In this document: piece by piece, positions 20,142-29,372 of the stretch
How positions within the stretch are numbered: the first letter of the stretch is position 1
How the letters are laid out: each line of letters starts with the position of its first letter
Source of the DNA: Ferrovibrio sp.
GTDB taxonomy: Bacteria; Pseudomonadota; Alphaproteobacteria; Ferrovibrionales; Ferrovibrionaceae
NCBI RefSeq assembly: GCF_017994015.1
Contig: NZ_JAGOLP010000034.1
Location: forward strand, 1-35,442
DNA length: 35,442 nt
Direction: 5' to 3'
Notes under the pieces: generated by a model
Databases searched by the model: none
The model's input: only the letters and a program-made list of their open reading frames with translations
Told to the model about the DNA's origin: nothing
Position numbers and translations under genes: made by a program

Positions 20142-20344
20142 ATTGTGCTATACTCTTAAAAAATGCCAGCCGCAGGGGCATAAGCTGTGACAAAAGCCTG
20201 CGAATGTCCGGGAACGGGGAGGAAGCGTTGGGAATGCGAAGCGAGGCGGGCGGAAACGGAAAAATCCGTTGCCGGGCTAAACAGCGCTGCTTTGCTGCCC
20301 TAGATTGCCGCTGGTAAGTGCAGAAAACCATAGAGGAAATGCCC

Positions 20345-21364
20345 ATGCTGCCCGAGACCTATCGCCGTGTTGTGCTGGCCGCCCGGCCGCCCGCCGAAGT
20401 CAGCCCGAATGACTTCCGGCTGGAAACCGTGGCGCTGCCGCAGCCGAAACACCGCGAAATCCTGGTGCGGGCGATTTATCTGTCGCTTGATCCCTATATG
20501 CGCGGCCGCATGAAGGATGTGCCATCCTATGCCCCGCCGGTGGCGATTGGCGGCGTGATGGCCGGCGGCATTGTCGGCCAGGTGGTGGCGTCCAACCATC
20601 CGGATTTTGCCGTGGGCGAGTATGTGGAAGGCAGCCTGGGCTGGCAGGAATATGCCATCGCGCAGGGCAGTGAGTTGCGCAAGATCGATCCGGCGCATGG
20701 CCCGATCTCGTGGTCGAATTCGATTCTCGGCATGCCGGGGATGACCGCCTATTTTGGCCTGTTTGACGTGGCCGGGATCAAGGCCGGCGAGACTGTGGTT
20801 GTCTCCGCCGCGTCCGGCGCGGTGGGCCAGGCGGTGGGGCAATTGGCCAAAATCGCCGGCTGCCGCGTGGTTGGCATCGCCGGCGGTGCGGCCAAATGCG
20901 ACTATGTGGTGCGCGAACTGGGCTTTGATGCCTGCGTCGATTACAAGGCCGGTGATCTCGATGCCGCACTCAAGGCGGCGGCGCCCGGCGGCGTGGATGT
21001 GTATTTTGATAATGTCGGCGGCGCGGTGGCCGATGCGGTGTTCAAGCAGATGAATTTTTTCGGTCGCATCGCGCTCTGCGGCTCGGTGTCGCAAACCAGC
21101 CTGGCGGCGCCGGAAATGGGGCCGCGCCTGCTCGGCCTGTTTGTTGGCAAGCGGGTGACGATGCGCGGCTTCATCGTGTTCGATTTTGTCTCGCGCTACC
21201 CTATTGCCCTGCCGCGCATGGCGGCCTGGCTGAAATCCGGCCAGATCAAATACCGCGAGGATATTGTGGATGGCATCGAAAATGCCCCGGCGGCCTTTGC
21301 CGGCCTGCTGCGCGGCGACAATTTTGGCAAGATGCAGGTGCGGCTGGGGCCGGATAGCCTGTAG
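20345..21364 (+). CDS. CurA-like NADP-dependent oxidoreductase (MDR superfamily)
   Basis: A 339-residue zinc-free medium-chain reductase of the leukotriene B4 dehydrogenase/curcumin reductase group, which reduces double bonds of alpha,beta-unsaturated ketones and aldehydes with NADPH. Typical segments are LSLDPYMRGRM near residue 46, GGVMAGGIVGQVV, LGMPGMTAYFGL, the nucleotide-binding SAASGAVGQAVGQLAKIAGC, and YFDNVGG. I start at ATG 20345 because GAGGAA lies seven bases upstream; ATG 20339 is too close to it. It stands alone on plus, followed 67 bp later by the ABC-F gene. Confidence 0.9.
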   Translation: MLPETYRRVVLAARPPAEVSPNDFRLETVALPQPKHREILVRAIYLSLDPYMRGRMKDVPSYAPPVAIGGVMAGGIVGQVVASNHPDFAVGEYVEGSLGWQEYAIAQGSELRKIDPAHGPISWSNSILGMPGMTAYFGLFDVAGIKAGETVVVSAASGAVGQAVGQLAKIAGCRVVGIAGGAAKCDYVVRELGFDACVDYKAGDLDAALKAAAPGGVDVYFDNVGGAVADAVFKQMNFFGRIALCGSVSQTSLAAPEMGPRLLGLFVGKRVTMRGFIVFDFVSRYPIALPRMAAWLKSGQIKYREDIVDGIENAPAAFAGLLRGDNFGKMQVRLGPDSL

Positions 21365-21431
21365 TCGGCAGTAGCAATCCGGCCTTGCCCGGGGTAAGCA
21401 GGGCGCCGTCTTTCTGTCGGAGTGATGATTG

Positions 21432-23234
21432 ATGGCGGCGCCGCTGCTGATCCTGCGTGATGTGTATTTGAGTTTTGGCGGCCCGGCCCTGCTGGAAGGC
21501 GCCGAATTCTCGGTCATGCCGGGGGATCGGCTCTGCCTGGTCGGGCGTAATGGCTCGGGCAAGTCCACCCTGCTGAAAGTGGCGGCCGGGCTGGTGGTGC
21601 CTGACAAGGGCGAACGCGCCGTGCAGCAGGGCGTCACCATGCGCTATCTGCCGCAGGAGCCGGATTTGTCGGGCTTTGCCAGCACGCTGGCCTATGTCGA
21701 GGCCGGGCTGACTTCGGGCGACGATCCGCATCGCGCGCGCTATCTGCTGAATGAACTGGGCTTGAGCGGCGAGGAGGAACCCGGCCGGCTTTCGGGCGGC
21801 GAGGCGCGGCGCTGCGCCCTGGCGCGCTGCCTGGCGCCCAGCCCGGATATCCTGCTGCTGGACGAGCCGACCAACCATCTCGACCTGCCGGCCATCGAAT
21901 GGCTGGAACGTGAACTGGCCGGCATGGCCTCGGCTTTGGTGCTGATCTCGCATGACCGGCGTTTCCTGGCCAATCTGACCCGGCGCACGCTGTGGCTGGA
22001 TCGCGGCCAGACCCGGGCGCTGGACCAGGGCTTTGCCGCTTTTGAAGCCTGGCGCGATGATTGCCTGGAGCAGGAGGAGACCGAGCGCCACAAGCTGGAT
22101 CGCAAGATTGCCGCCGAACTGGATTGGCTGCGGTATGGCGTGACGGCGCGGCGCAAACGTAATATGGGCCGGCTGCGCGGTTTGCAGGATTTGCGCAAAG
22201 AGCGCCGCGACCAGCGCAAGGTGGCCGGCGCGGTGAATTTCACCCTCAGCGAAACCGAGCTTTCCGCCAAGCTGGTGGTGGATGCCGAGGGCATCAGCAA
22301 GAGTTATGGCGACAATCACGTCATCCGTGATTTATCCGTGCGGCTGCGGCGCGGCGACCGGCTCGGCATTGTCGGCCCCAATGGCGCCGGCAAGACCACC
22401 TTGGTCAATCTGCTCACCGGCGCGCTGGCGCCCGATAGCGGCAAGATCAAGCTCGGCGCCAATCTGGTGATGGTGACCCTGGATCAGAAACGCGAGGCGC
22501 TTGATCCGGCCATGACGCTGTCGGATACGCTGACCGGCGGGCGCGGCGACCAGGTGCGGGTGGGTGATAGCCTGCGTCATGTCATCGGCTATATGAAGGA
22601 TTTCCTGTTCGGGCCGGAGCAGGCGCGCACCCCGGTGGGTGTGCTGTCAGGCGGCGAACGCGGCCGGCTGATGCTGGCGCGCGCGCTGGCTTTGCCATCC
22701 AACCTGCTGGTGCTCGACGAGCCGACCAACGATCTTGATCTGGAAACCCTCGATCTGTTGCAGGAGATGATTGGCGAATATCCCGGCACTGTGCTGCTGG
22801 TCAGCCATGATCGTGATTTCCTCGATCGCACCTGCACCAATGTGCTGGGCTATGAAGGCGATGGCCGCTGGCAGCTTTATCCCGGCGGTTATAGCGACAT
22901 GGTGGCGCAGCGTGGCCAAGGTGTCACCGCCAAAGCCGCCGCTGCCAAGGCCGAGAAGGAAAAGGCGGCGCCGGCGGGCGTTGCAAGCGAGCGCAAGCGC
23001 AAGCTCAGCTTCAAGGAGAAGCATGCGCTGGAAAGCCTGCCCAAGCGTATGGAGCAGTTGCAGGCCGAAATCGGCGTGGCGCAAGGCCGGCTGGCCGATC
23101 CGCAGCTCTTCAGCCGCGATGCGCAAGGCTTCGCCAAGGCCGCCGCTGCTTTGGAGGCCGCCCAGGCCGAGCTTGCCGCGGCCGAGGAGGAATGGCTGCG
23201 GCTGGAAATGCTGCGCGAGGAGATCGAGGGCTGA
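21432..23234 (+). CDS. ABC-F family ATPase, Uup-like
   Basis: A 600-residue soluble protein with two ABC ATPase domains and no membrane part. Site 1: GRNGSGKST, LSGGEARRCALARCL, LLLDEPTNHLD. Site 2: GPNGAGKTT, LSGGERGRLMLARAL, LVLDEPTNDLD. The inter-domain linker is Arg/Lys-rich. A C-terminal coiled coil (about 515-600, LSFKEKHALESLPKRMEQL onward) is the mark of Uup, which acts on ribosomes and branched DNA in E. coli. ABC-F proteins bind the ribosomal E site. ATG 21432 has GGAG upstream; the in-frame TTG at 21429 is less likely. Confidence 0.92.
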   Translation: MAAPLLILRDVYLSFGGPALLEGAEFSVMPGDRLCLVGRNGSGKSTLLKVAAGLVVPDKGERAVQQGVTMRYLPQEPDLSGFASTLAYVEAGLTSGDDPHRARYLLNELGLSGEEEPGRLSGGEARRCALARCLAPSPDILLLDEPTNHLDLPAIEWLERELAGMASALVLISHDRRFLANLTRRTLWLDRGQTRALDQGFAAFEAWRDDCLEQEETERHKLDRKIAAELDWLRYGVTARRKRNMGRLRGLQDLRKERRDQRKVAGAVNFTLSETELSAKLVVDAEGISKSYGDNHVIRDLSVRLRRGDRLGIVGPNGAGKTTLVNLLTGALAPDSGKIKLGANLVMVTLDQKREALDPAMTLSDTLTGGRGDQVRVGDSLRHVIGYMKDFLFGPEQARTPVGVLSGGERGRLMLARALALPSNLLVLDEPTNDLDLETLDLLQEMIGEYPGTVLLVSHDRDFLDRTCTNVLGYEGDGRWQLYPGGYSDMVAQRGQGVTAKAAAAKAEKEKAAPAGVASERKRKLSFKEKHALESLPKRMEQLQAEIGVAQGRLADPQLFSRDAQGFAKAAAALEAAQAELAAAEEEWLRLEMLREEIEG

Positions 23235-23246
23235 GGCTGAGGCGTC

Positions 23247-24131
23247 TCAACCGCGATGGCGCGGGTCAAGCGCATCGCGCAGGCCATCGCCCAGCAGGTT
23301 GAACGACAGCACCACCACAAAGATCGAAATGCCCGGCCACAAAGCCATCCAGGGCGCCTGTTCGAGAAAATCCTTGGCTGAATTCAACATGCTGCCCCAG
23401 CTCGGGGCTGGCGGCTGCTGGCCCAGGCCGAGGAAGGACAGGCTGGCTTCGGCGATGATCGCCGAGGCGATGGTGAGTGTGGCCTGCACCATCAGCGCCG
23501 GCCAGATATTCGGCAGCACATGGCGCAGCGCGATGCGCAGGGGCGGATTGCCCACGGCGCGCGCCGCCTCGACATAATCCTCCACCATCACCGACTGCAC
23601 CTGGGCGCGCGTCAGCCGCACAAAAATCGGCGTGGCGGAAAGCCCGATGGCAATCATCGCATTGGTCAGGCTCGGCCCCAGGAAGGCGGCCAGCGCAATC
23701 GCCAGGATCAGGAACGGCACTGCCAGCATGGCATCGGTGATGCGCATGATCACGCCATCCAGCAGGCCGCCGGCATAACCGGATAGCAGGCCAAGTGGGA
23801 TGCCGAGCAGCAAAGCGATGAACACCGACACCACACCGGCCAGCAGCGAGGCGCGGGCGCCATGGATCACGCGGCTCAGCACGTCGCGGCCCAACTCGTC
23901 GCCACCAAACGGATGCGCCCAGGTCGGTTCGCCGCGCAACGCGCTCCAATCAGCTTCCGTGGGATCGTAGGGCGCGGCGATATCGGCCAGTATGGCCAAA
24001 GCCACAAACAGGCATACCACCGCCAGGCCGATCACGGCGCCCTTGCGTTGCAGCAGGCGGCGCCAGGCACGCCGCGCCGGGCTGGCTTCCTGTGTTTTGG
24101 CGGCAGGGTTTTGCATGGTAACGGCGCTCAT
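23247..24131 (-). CDS. Dipeptide/oligopeptide ABC transporter permease (DppC type)
   Basis: A 294-residue inner-membrane protein. A short N-terminal cytoplasmic OppC-type segment and a first membrane helix (about 33-55) are followed by a five-helix permease domain with the EAA-type loop (EAARAVGNPPLRIALRHVLP), which docks to the ATPases. It is the last gene of the importer operon and overlaps the DppB-type gene by ATGA. The convergent ABC-F gene ends 12 bp away. Confidence 0.93.
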   Translation of the reverse strand: MSAVTMQNPAAKTQEASPARRAWRRLLQRKGAVIGLAVVCLFVALAILADIAAPYDPTEADWSALRGEPTWAHPFGGDELGRDVLSRVIHGARASLLAGVVSVFIALLLGIPLGLLSGYAGGLLDGVIMRITDAMLAVPFLILAIALAAFLGPSLTNAMIAIGLSATPIFVRLTRAQVQSVMVEDYVEAARAVGNPPLRIALRHVLPNIWPALMVQATLTIASAIIAEASLSFLGLGQQPPAPSWGSMLNSAKDFLEQAPWMALWPGISIFVVVLSFNLLGDGLRDALDPRHRG

Positions 24132-25069
24132 GACCGCAGCCTCGGGTTAACCAGGAAATACGCGATATCAGCCAGCAGATTGAGCAGGATATAGGCGGTG
24201 GCGGTGCAGAGCACCACGCCTTGAACAACTGCATAGTCGCGGTTGAACACCGCATCCACGATCAGCTTGCCGAAGCCCGGGATGGAGAAAATCTGCTCGG
24301 TCAGCACGGCGCCCGAAAGCAGTTGCCCGAATTCCAGCGCGCCCAGCGTGATCACCGGCACGGCAGCATTACGCAGCGCATGTTTTCCGATCACCATCCG
24401 CTCATACAGCCCCTTGGCGCGCGCGGTGCGGATATAGTCGCTGCTCAGTACTTGCAGCATGGCGCTGCGGGTGTGGCGCATCATCACTGCCGCAATGCCG
24501 GTGCCAAGCACAAAGGCCGGCATCAGCATGGCTTCCAGATTGCCCAGCAGATCCTCGCCCGGCGAAACATAGCCCGAAGCCGGCAGCCAGCCGAGATGCA
24601 CCGAGAACAGCAGGATCATCATGATGCCGAGCCAGAAATTCGGCGTCGACAGGCCCCACAGGCCGATCACATTGGCCAGATAATCCGGCCAGCGGCCATT
24701 ATAAAGCGCCGAAATCATGCCGGCCGGCAGCCCGATCAGCAATGCGATCAGCATTGCCAGCACGGCAAGCTCGATGGTGACCGGCAGTTTCTCCACCAGC
24801 AACTGCGCCACCGGCAGCTGGATGCGGATCGATTCGCCGAAATCGCCTTGCAGCACACCGCTGATCCATAGCCAGTAGCGCACCGGCAGCGGTTTGTTGA
24901 GATTGTACTTCTCGCGGATTTCCTCGATGGCAACCGGGTCGCGTTCCTCGCCGGCCATGGCGATGGCGGGATCGCCGGGCAGCAATTGCTGCAGCCCGAA
25001 GATGATGATCGAAACAAACAGCAGCGTCGGGATCAGGATGGCGACGCGGCGGGCGAGGAAACGCAGCAT
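24128..25069 (-). CDS. Dipeptide/oligopeptide ABC transporter permease (DppB type)
   Basis: 313 residues. It opens with the DppB signature: an N-terminal helix (LARRVAILIPTLLFVSIIIF), LLPGDPA, then a periplasmic region ending FGESIR, followed by five membrane helices and the EAA-like loop (RTARAKGLYERMVIGKHALR). It pairs with the DppC-type subunit to form the transmembrane channel. It is separated from the binding-protein gene by a strong intercistronic hairpin. Confidence 0.93.
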   Translation of the reverse strand: MLRFLARRVAILIPTLLFVSIIIFGLQQLLPGDPAIAMAGEERDPVAIEEIREKYNLNKPLPVRYWLWISGVLQGDFGESIRIQLPVAQLLVEKLPVTIELAVLAMLIALLIGLPAGMISALYNGRWPDYLANVIGLWGLSTPNFWLGIMMILLFSVHLGWLPASGYVSPGEDLLGNLEAMLMPAFVLGTGIAAVMMRHTRSAMLQVLSSDYIRTARAKGLYERMVIGKHALRNAAVPVITLGALEFGQLLSGAVLTEQIFSIPGFGKLIVDAVFNRDYAVVQGVVLCTATAYILLNLLADIAYFLVNPRLRS

Positions 25070-25079
25070 GGTTGGATAA

Positions 25080-25106
25080 CGGCGGGTCCAGAAGCTGAAC
25101 CCGCCG
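25080..25106 (-). terminator. Intercistronic hairpin between binding protein and permease genes
   Basis: Perfect 8-bp stem CGGCGGGT / ACCCGCCG with an 11-nt loop in the 48-bp gap. On the transcribed strand no U-run follows, so it probably attenuates partially or protects the 3' end of the upstream mRNA, giving more binding protein than permease. Confidence 0.5.
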
Positions 25107-25117
25107 CCCTTTCTTGA

Positions 25118-26620
25118 TCAGCTCAGCTTCATGCCGGTGAAACGCAGCAGGCCATCGGGATATTCCTTGAAGCCGCTGAGCTTGGCGTTGTAGGCCCACA
25201 GCCACTTGCGATGCAGCAGGTAGATGATCGGGCGTTCCGCCAGCACGATCTTGGCAGCACTTTCCCAAGCCTTGCGGCGCTGTGCCAGATCGGTGGTCAG
25301 GCGGCTGTCATTCAGCGCTTCGTCCAGCGCCGGATTGCACAGGCCGGAATAGTTCAAGGGCTGCTTGCAGCCATGGAAGCTATACAGGTTGCCATCCGGA
25401 TCGGGGCGGCCGCTCCAGGCGAGGATATAGGCTTCGAAATCACCCTTGTCGGCCATGTTGAGCGAGGTGGCGAATTCGGTCGCCTGGATACGCACGTCAA
25501 AGCCGGCTTCCTTGGCCATCGCCTGCACCACCTGTGCGATGTTGCGGGCATCGGTGGTGGTCGGCGTCACCAGATTGACCACCGGATTGGGATTACCGGC
25601 TTCCTTCAGCAACTGCTTCGCCTTGGCCACGTCGCGCTTCGGCACCGGCACTGACTTGGTGTAGTTGGCATTACTCGGTGCCACCCACTGATTGCCCGGC
25701 GTGGCCAGGCCGTCGAACACCACCTTGTTGATGCCGTTGCGGTCGAGTGACAACTCAAACGCTTCGCGGATCTTGGCATTCGAGCCGATCGGCGACTTGG
25801 CCTTGTCGCTCTTGCCGATATTGATGGTGATGCCGTAATAGCCGATCTCGGTGATCGAGCCGAATTTCAGCTTGTTGTCCTTCTGCACGGCTGGCGCATC
25901 GGTGGCGGCCAGACGCTCCAGCAGGTCAAGCTGGCCGGAACGCAGATTGGCCAGGCGAACGGTGGCATCGATGAAGGGGCGGAATTCGATGCGCTGGAAA
26001 TGGATATTGGCCTTGTTCCAATAGCCGTCATATTTCTCCAGCACAATGCGATCCTGCGCCACGCGCTCAACAAACTTGAACGCACCGGCGCAAACCGGGG
26101 CAGTGGCGAATTTGTCGCCCAGAGCCGCGCCCGCCTTGGGCGAGATCATCATGCCGGCGCGGTCGGTCAAGGTCGCCAGCAGAGGCGCAAACGGCGCCGA
26201 GGTGTTGATCTTCACAGTCAGCGGATCAACCACGTCCACACTGGTGACGGCGGAAAGTTCGCCGCGGCGCTGCGAGCCCTGCATGGTCTTGTGGCGCTCG
26301 ATATTATACTTCACGGCGGCGGCATCGAATTTCTCGCCGTCATGGAAAGTCACGCCCGGGCGCAGTTTCATGGTCAGCGCCTTGTTGTCGGCCGACCAGG
26401 CCCATTCGGTGGCAAGCTGTGGCACCACGGTAAGATCGGGAGCAATGTCCACCAGCTTGTCGCACAACGCCGAAAACACCACGCGGCTGACAAAGGTGCG
26501 CGCCATTGTCGGATCAAGTGCATCGGGGTCTTCGGCCAGGCCGAAGCGCAGGGTCTGGGCGCTGGCCGGCAAAGCCACCATCGTGGCCAGCGCGGCAAGC
26601 ATCAGGGAGCGTTTGAGCAT
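25118..26620 (-). CDS. Periplasmic substrate-binding protein, SBP family 5 (DppA/OppA type)
   Basis: 500 residues with a clear signal peptide (MLKRSLMLAALATMVALPASAQT), so periplasmic. The family 5 signature appears early (LTMKLRPGVTFHDGEKFDA), and the C-terminal lobe has WSGRPDPDGN and IIYLLHRKWLWAYNAKLSGF. Family members bind di- or oligopeptides, nickel complexes, glutathione or other compounds; the pocket cannot be read by eye. It lies 15 bp after the DppF-type gene with GGAGG upstream of its ATG. Confidence 0.94.
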   Translation of the reverse strand: MLKRSLMLAALATMVALPASAQTLRFGLAEDPDALDPTMARTFVSRVVFSALCDKLVDIAPDLTVVPQLATEWAWSADNKALTMKLRPGVTFHDGEKFDAAAVKYNIERHKTMQGSQRRGELSAVTSVDVVDPLTVKINTSAPFAPLLATLTDRAGMMISPKAGAALGDKFATAPVCAGAFKFVERVAQDRIVLEKYDGYWNKANIHFQRIEFRPFIDATVRLANLRSGQLDLLERLAATDAPAVQKDNKLKFGSITEIGYYGITINIGKSDKAKSPIGSNAKIREAFELSLDRNGINKVVFDGLATPGNQWVAPSNANYTKSVPVPKRDVAKAKQLLKEAGNPNPVVNLVTPTTTDARNIAQVVQAMAKEAGFDVRIQATEFATSLNMADKGDFEAYILAWSGRPDPDGNLYSFHGCKQPLNYSGLCNPALDEALNDSRLTTDLAQRRKAWESAAKIVLAERPIIYLLHRKWLWAYNAKLSGFKEYPDGLLRFTGMKLS

Positions 26621-26635
26621 CGTATCCTCCAGGGT

Positions 26636-27703
26636 TCAGGGTTGGGATAAAGCTGCGGTTTCAATGAAGCGGGCTTGCAGGCGGCGCAGTCGTTGCGCGC
26701 CGGGGCTGCTTGTGGCGGTTTCCTGCGGCAAGGGCGCAGCGGCAGGCAGGTCGCGCCAATGATGGCAGGCTACACCATCTTCCAGTGCCGGCACCGCCTG
26801 GCTGCACAAAGCCGTGGCAAAGCTGCATCGCGTGTGGAAGCGGCAACCACTGGGTGGATCAATCGGGCTCGGCACATCGCCGGCCAGGATGGTCCGCTGG
26901 CGCGCAGCACCAGGATCGGGCACCGGGATCGCTGAAAGCAGCGCGCGCGTGTAGGGATGGCGCGGCATGGCAAAAAGCTGCCGCGTCGGCGCGATTTCCA
27001 CAATGCGGCCGAGATACATCACCGCCACGCGGTCGGCAATATGGCGCACCACGGCCAAGTCATGCGCGATGAAGATATAGGCCAGGCCCAGCTTGCGCTG
27101 CAAATCGCGTAGCAGATTCAGCACCTGGGCCTGCACCGATACATCCAGCGCCGATACTGCCTCGTCGCAGACTATCAGGCGCGGCTCCACTGCCAGTGCG
27201 CGGGCAATGCCGATACGTTGGCGCTGGCCGCCGCTGAATTCGTGCGGATAGCGTTTGGCATGTTCCGGCCGTAGGCCGACGATACGTAACAACTCCGCCA
27301 CCCGTTCGGCGCGTTTGGCCGGTGGCACCAGGCCATGCAGCATCAGCGGTTCGGCCAGGATATCAGCCACGGTCATGCGTGGATTAAGCGAAGCATAGGG
27401 ATCCTGGAACACCAATTGCAGATCGCGCCGCAAGCTGCGTAAGGCCTCGCCCTGCACCTGCGTGATGTCGCGTGCGTCATACTGGATGCTGCCACTGGTC
27501 GGATCGATCAGCCGCAGCACCAGCCGGCCGGTGGTGCTCTTGCCGCAACCGCTTTCGCCCACCAGGCCCAAAGTCTCGCCGGCATGCAGATCGAAACTGA
27601 CATCCTCCACCGCGCTGACATGCGCCGTGGTGCGGCCATACCAGTTGCTGCGGGCCTTGAAGTATTTGGTCAGGTTGCGCACTTGCAGCAGCGGCAAATT
27701 CAT
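26636..27703 (-). CDS. Peptide ABC transporter ATP-binding protein (DppF type)
   Basis: About 355 residues. Walker [14 protein letters not shown], signature [15 protein letters not shown], Walker [13 protein letters not shown], and the C-terminal oligopeptide-transporter tail with clustered Cys ([15 protein letters not shown]). I start at ATG 27703 ([15 protein letters not shown]), which has GGAGG upstream and overlaps the DppD-type stop by ATGA; the frame is open further to 27775. It energises the importer as a heterodimer with the DppD-type ATPase. The long C-terminal extension beyond the Cys cluster has no obvious domain. Confidence 0.94.
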   Translation of the reverse strand: MNLPLLQVRNLTKYFKARSNWYGRTTAHVSAVEDVSFDLHAGETLGLVGESGCGKSTTGRLVLRLIDPTSGSIQYDARDITQVQGEALRSLRRDLQLVFQDPYASLNPRMTVADILAEPLMLHGLVPPAKRAERVAELLRIVGLRPEHAKRYPHEFSGGQRQRIGIARALAVEPRLIVCDEAVSALDVSVQAQVLNLLRDLQRKLGLAYIFIAHDLAVVRHIADRVAVMYLGRIVEIAPTRQLFAMPRHPYTRALLSAIPVPDPGAARQRTILAGDVPSPIDPPSGCRFHTRCSFATALCSQAVPALEDGVACHHWRDLPAAAPLPQETATSSPGAQRLRRLQARFIETAALSQP

Positions 27704-28665
27704 AGCGGTGCCCTCCAGCAGGCCACACGATGATCGGCTGCGATCTCGCGCAAAGGGGGCGCAACGCCCTGGCATTCTGCTTCGGCAAACGGGCAGCGCG
27801 GCGCAAAGCGGCAGCCGGGTGGTGGCGCCATCGGGTCTGGCACACTGCCTTCAATTGCGGCCAGGCGTTCCTGCTCGCTATCCAGGCGCGGGATCGAGCC
27901 CAGCAGGCCGATCGTGTAGGGATGCTGTGGGGCCTCAAACAAAGCCGCCACCGGCGCTTCCTCCACCACGCGGCCGGCATACATCACCGCCACCTTGTCA
28001 GCCATTTCGGCGATCACGCCCATATCATGACTGATCAGCAGGATTGCGGTGCCGGTATCGCGTTGTAAATCGCGCAGCAGATCGAGGATTTGCGCCTGCA
28101 CGGTCACGTCCAAAGCTGTGGTCGGCTCGTCGGCGATCAGCAATTGTGGGCCGCAGGCCAAAGCCATGGCGATCATGGCGCGCTGGCGCATGCCGCCCGA
28201 GAGCTTGTGCGGGTAATCATCGATGCGCTGTTCCGGCGCCGGGATGCGCACCTTGCGCAGCATGGCGATGGCCTGGGCGCGGGCTTCGGCCGGGCCAAGC
28301 TGCTTGTGTCGGCGCAGCCCTTCAATGATCTGGTCGCCGATGGTGAAGGCTGGATTCAGCGATGTCATCGGTTCCTGGAAGATCATCGCCAGCCGGTTGC
28401 CGCGCAGGTCGCGCAAAGCCGCATCCGGCAGATTCAGCAGGTCGATCCCGTCAAAACGGATGCTGCCCTCCGCCACGCGCCCGGCCGGTTTGGCCAGCAA
28501 CCCCATCACGCTCAGCGACGTGACGGATTTGCCGCAGCCGCTTTCGCCAACGATGCCGAGTGTGCGGCCGGCCTCAACCTGGAAACTGACGCCTTCAACA
28601 GCGCGGAATTCGCCACCATCAACGCGGAAATAGGTGTGCAGGTTATCCACTTCCAGCAATGCCAT
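27700..28665 (-). CDS. Peptide ABC transporter ATP-binding protein (DppD type)
   Basis: 321 residues. Walker [18 protein letters not shown]-loop [11 protein letters not shown], signature [15 protein letters not shown], Walker [13 protein letters not shown] and the C-terminal [16 protein letters not shown] cluster identify it as the DppD/OppD partner. It shares one base with the upstream DUF1028 stop (TGATG) and overlaps the DppF-type gene by four bases, so it is translated in step with its partner. Confidence 0.95.
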   Translation of the reverse strand: MALLEVDNLHTYFRVDGGEFRAVEGVSFQVEAGRTLGIVGESGCGKSVTSLSVMGLLAKPAGRVAEGSIRFDGIDLLNLPDAALRDLRGNRLAMIFQEPMTSLNPAFTIGDQIIEGLRRHKQLGPAEARAQAIAMLRKVRIPAPEQRIDDYPHKLSGGMRQRAMIAMALACGPQLLIADEPTTALDVTVQAQILDLLRDLQRDTGTAILLISHDMGVIAEMADKVAVMYAGRVVEEAPVAALFEAPQHPYTIGLLGSIPRLDSEQERLAAIEGSVPDPMAPPPGCRFAPRCPFAEAECQGVAPPLREIAADHRVACWRAPL

Positions 28666-29372
28666 CAGCCGGCCTCCCGCTCCAGGCGCAGCGCCTCGGC
28701 TTCAATCACGGCACGATCAAAAATGCCGCTGGGATTGGCACGGGTGGCCATGAATTTACGAAACGCCGCAAAACGGCCTTGCGACACAGAATAAAGCCGG
28801 CGCAATTCGGCCAGCGGTTCGGCATGGTCGTCCACCCGCAGCGAAAGCTCCGGGTAATCCTCGCTGCCATAGATCAGCAGGGCGGCGGATTGTTTGCCAC
28901 GCTTGTCGCCGCCTTCGACTTGGCCCGCATCCAGCGCATCCAGCAGCCGTTCGGTCAGAGGCTTGCTTGATGCGGCGAAGCTGGCCGCAGTGGCATTGAT
29001 CACGGCTTCGCCTGCCAGCATGTTGCCGGCCACGGAAAAATTATCTCCAGCCAGATGGCCGTACCAGCCGATGCAGTCAGCGCCGGTGAATTGCGCCACC
29101 CGGCCCTGATTGTCGATCAGATGCAATTGCCGCGTTTCACGCCCGGCATCGGAAGCCACCAGGCTTTGTAATGTCTCCGCAGCACTGGCCCCGGCGCGTA
29201 GCAGGGCCAGGCCACGCGGCCCCCAGGTCGGATTGACCAGTGCCTGCGTGGCCAATGCGCCAATGCCGCCAGAGGCATGTGGGCAGAGGGCGCCAACGGC
29301 GAAAAACTTGGTGGTGACGGCAACGCCAAAGGCGCCGCTGGCAGGATCGCGCGCAACGATCGACCAGGTCAT
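28665..29372 (-). CDS. DUF1028 family protein (Ntn-hydrolase-like)
   Basis: 235 residues opening MTWSIVARDPASGAFGVAV, followed by FFAVGALCPHASGGIGALAT and QALVNPTWGPRGLALLRAGA, the hallmark of DUF1028. The family is related to Ntn hydrolases, where a residue exposed near the N terminus attacks amide bonds, but its reaction is not known. It has no signal peptide. It sits between a gamma-glutamyltransferase-like gene and the importer, overlapping its neighbours by one base on each side, so a role in cytoplasmic processing of the imported compound is a fair inference. Confidence 0.9.
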   Translation of the reverse strand: MTWSIVARDPASGAFGVAVTTKFFAVGALCPHASGGIGALATQALVNPTWGPRGLALLRAGASAAETLQSLVASDAGRETRQLHLIDNQGRVAQFTGADCIGWYGHLAGDNFSVAGNMLAGEAVINATAASFAASSKPLTERLLDALDAGQVEGGDKRGKQSAALLIYGSEDYPELSLRVDDHAEPLAELRRLYSVSQGRFAAFRKFMATRANPSGIFDRAVIEAEALRLEREAG

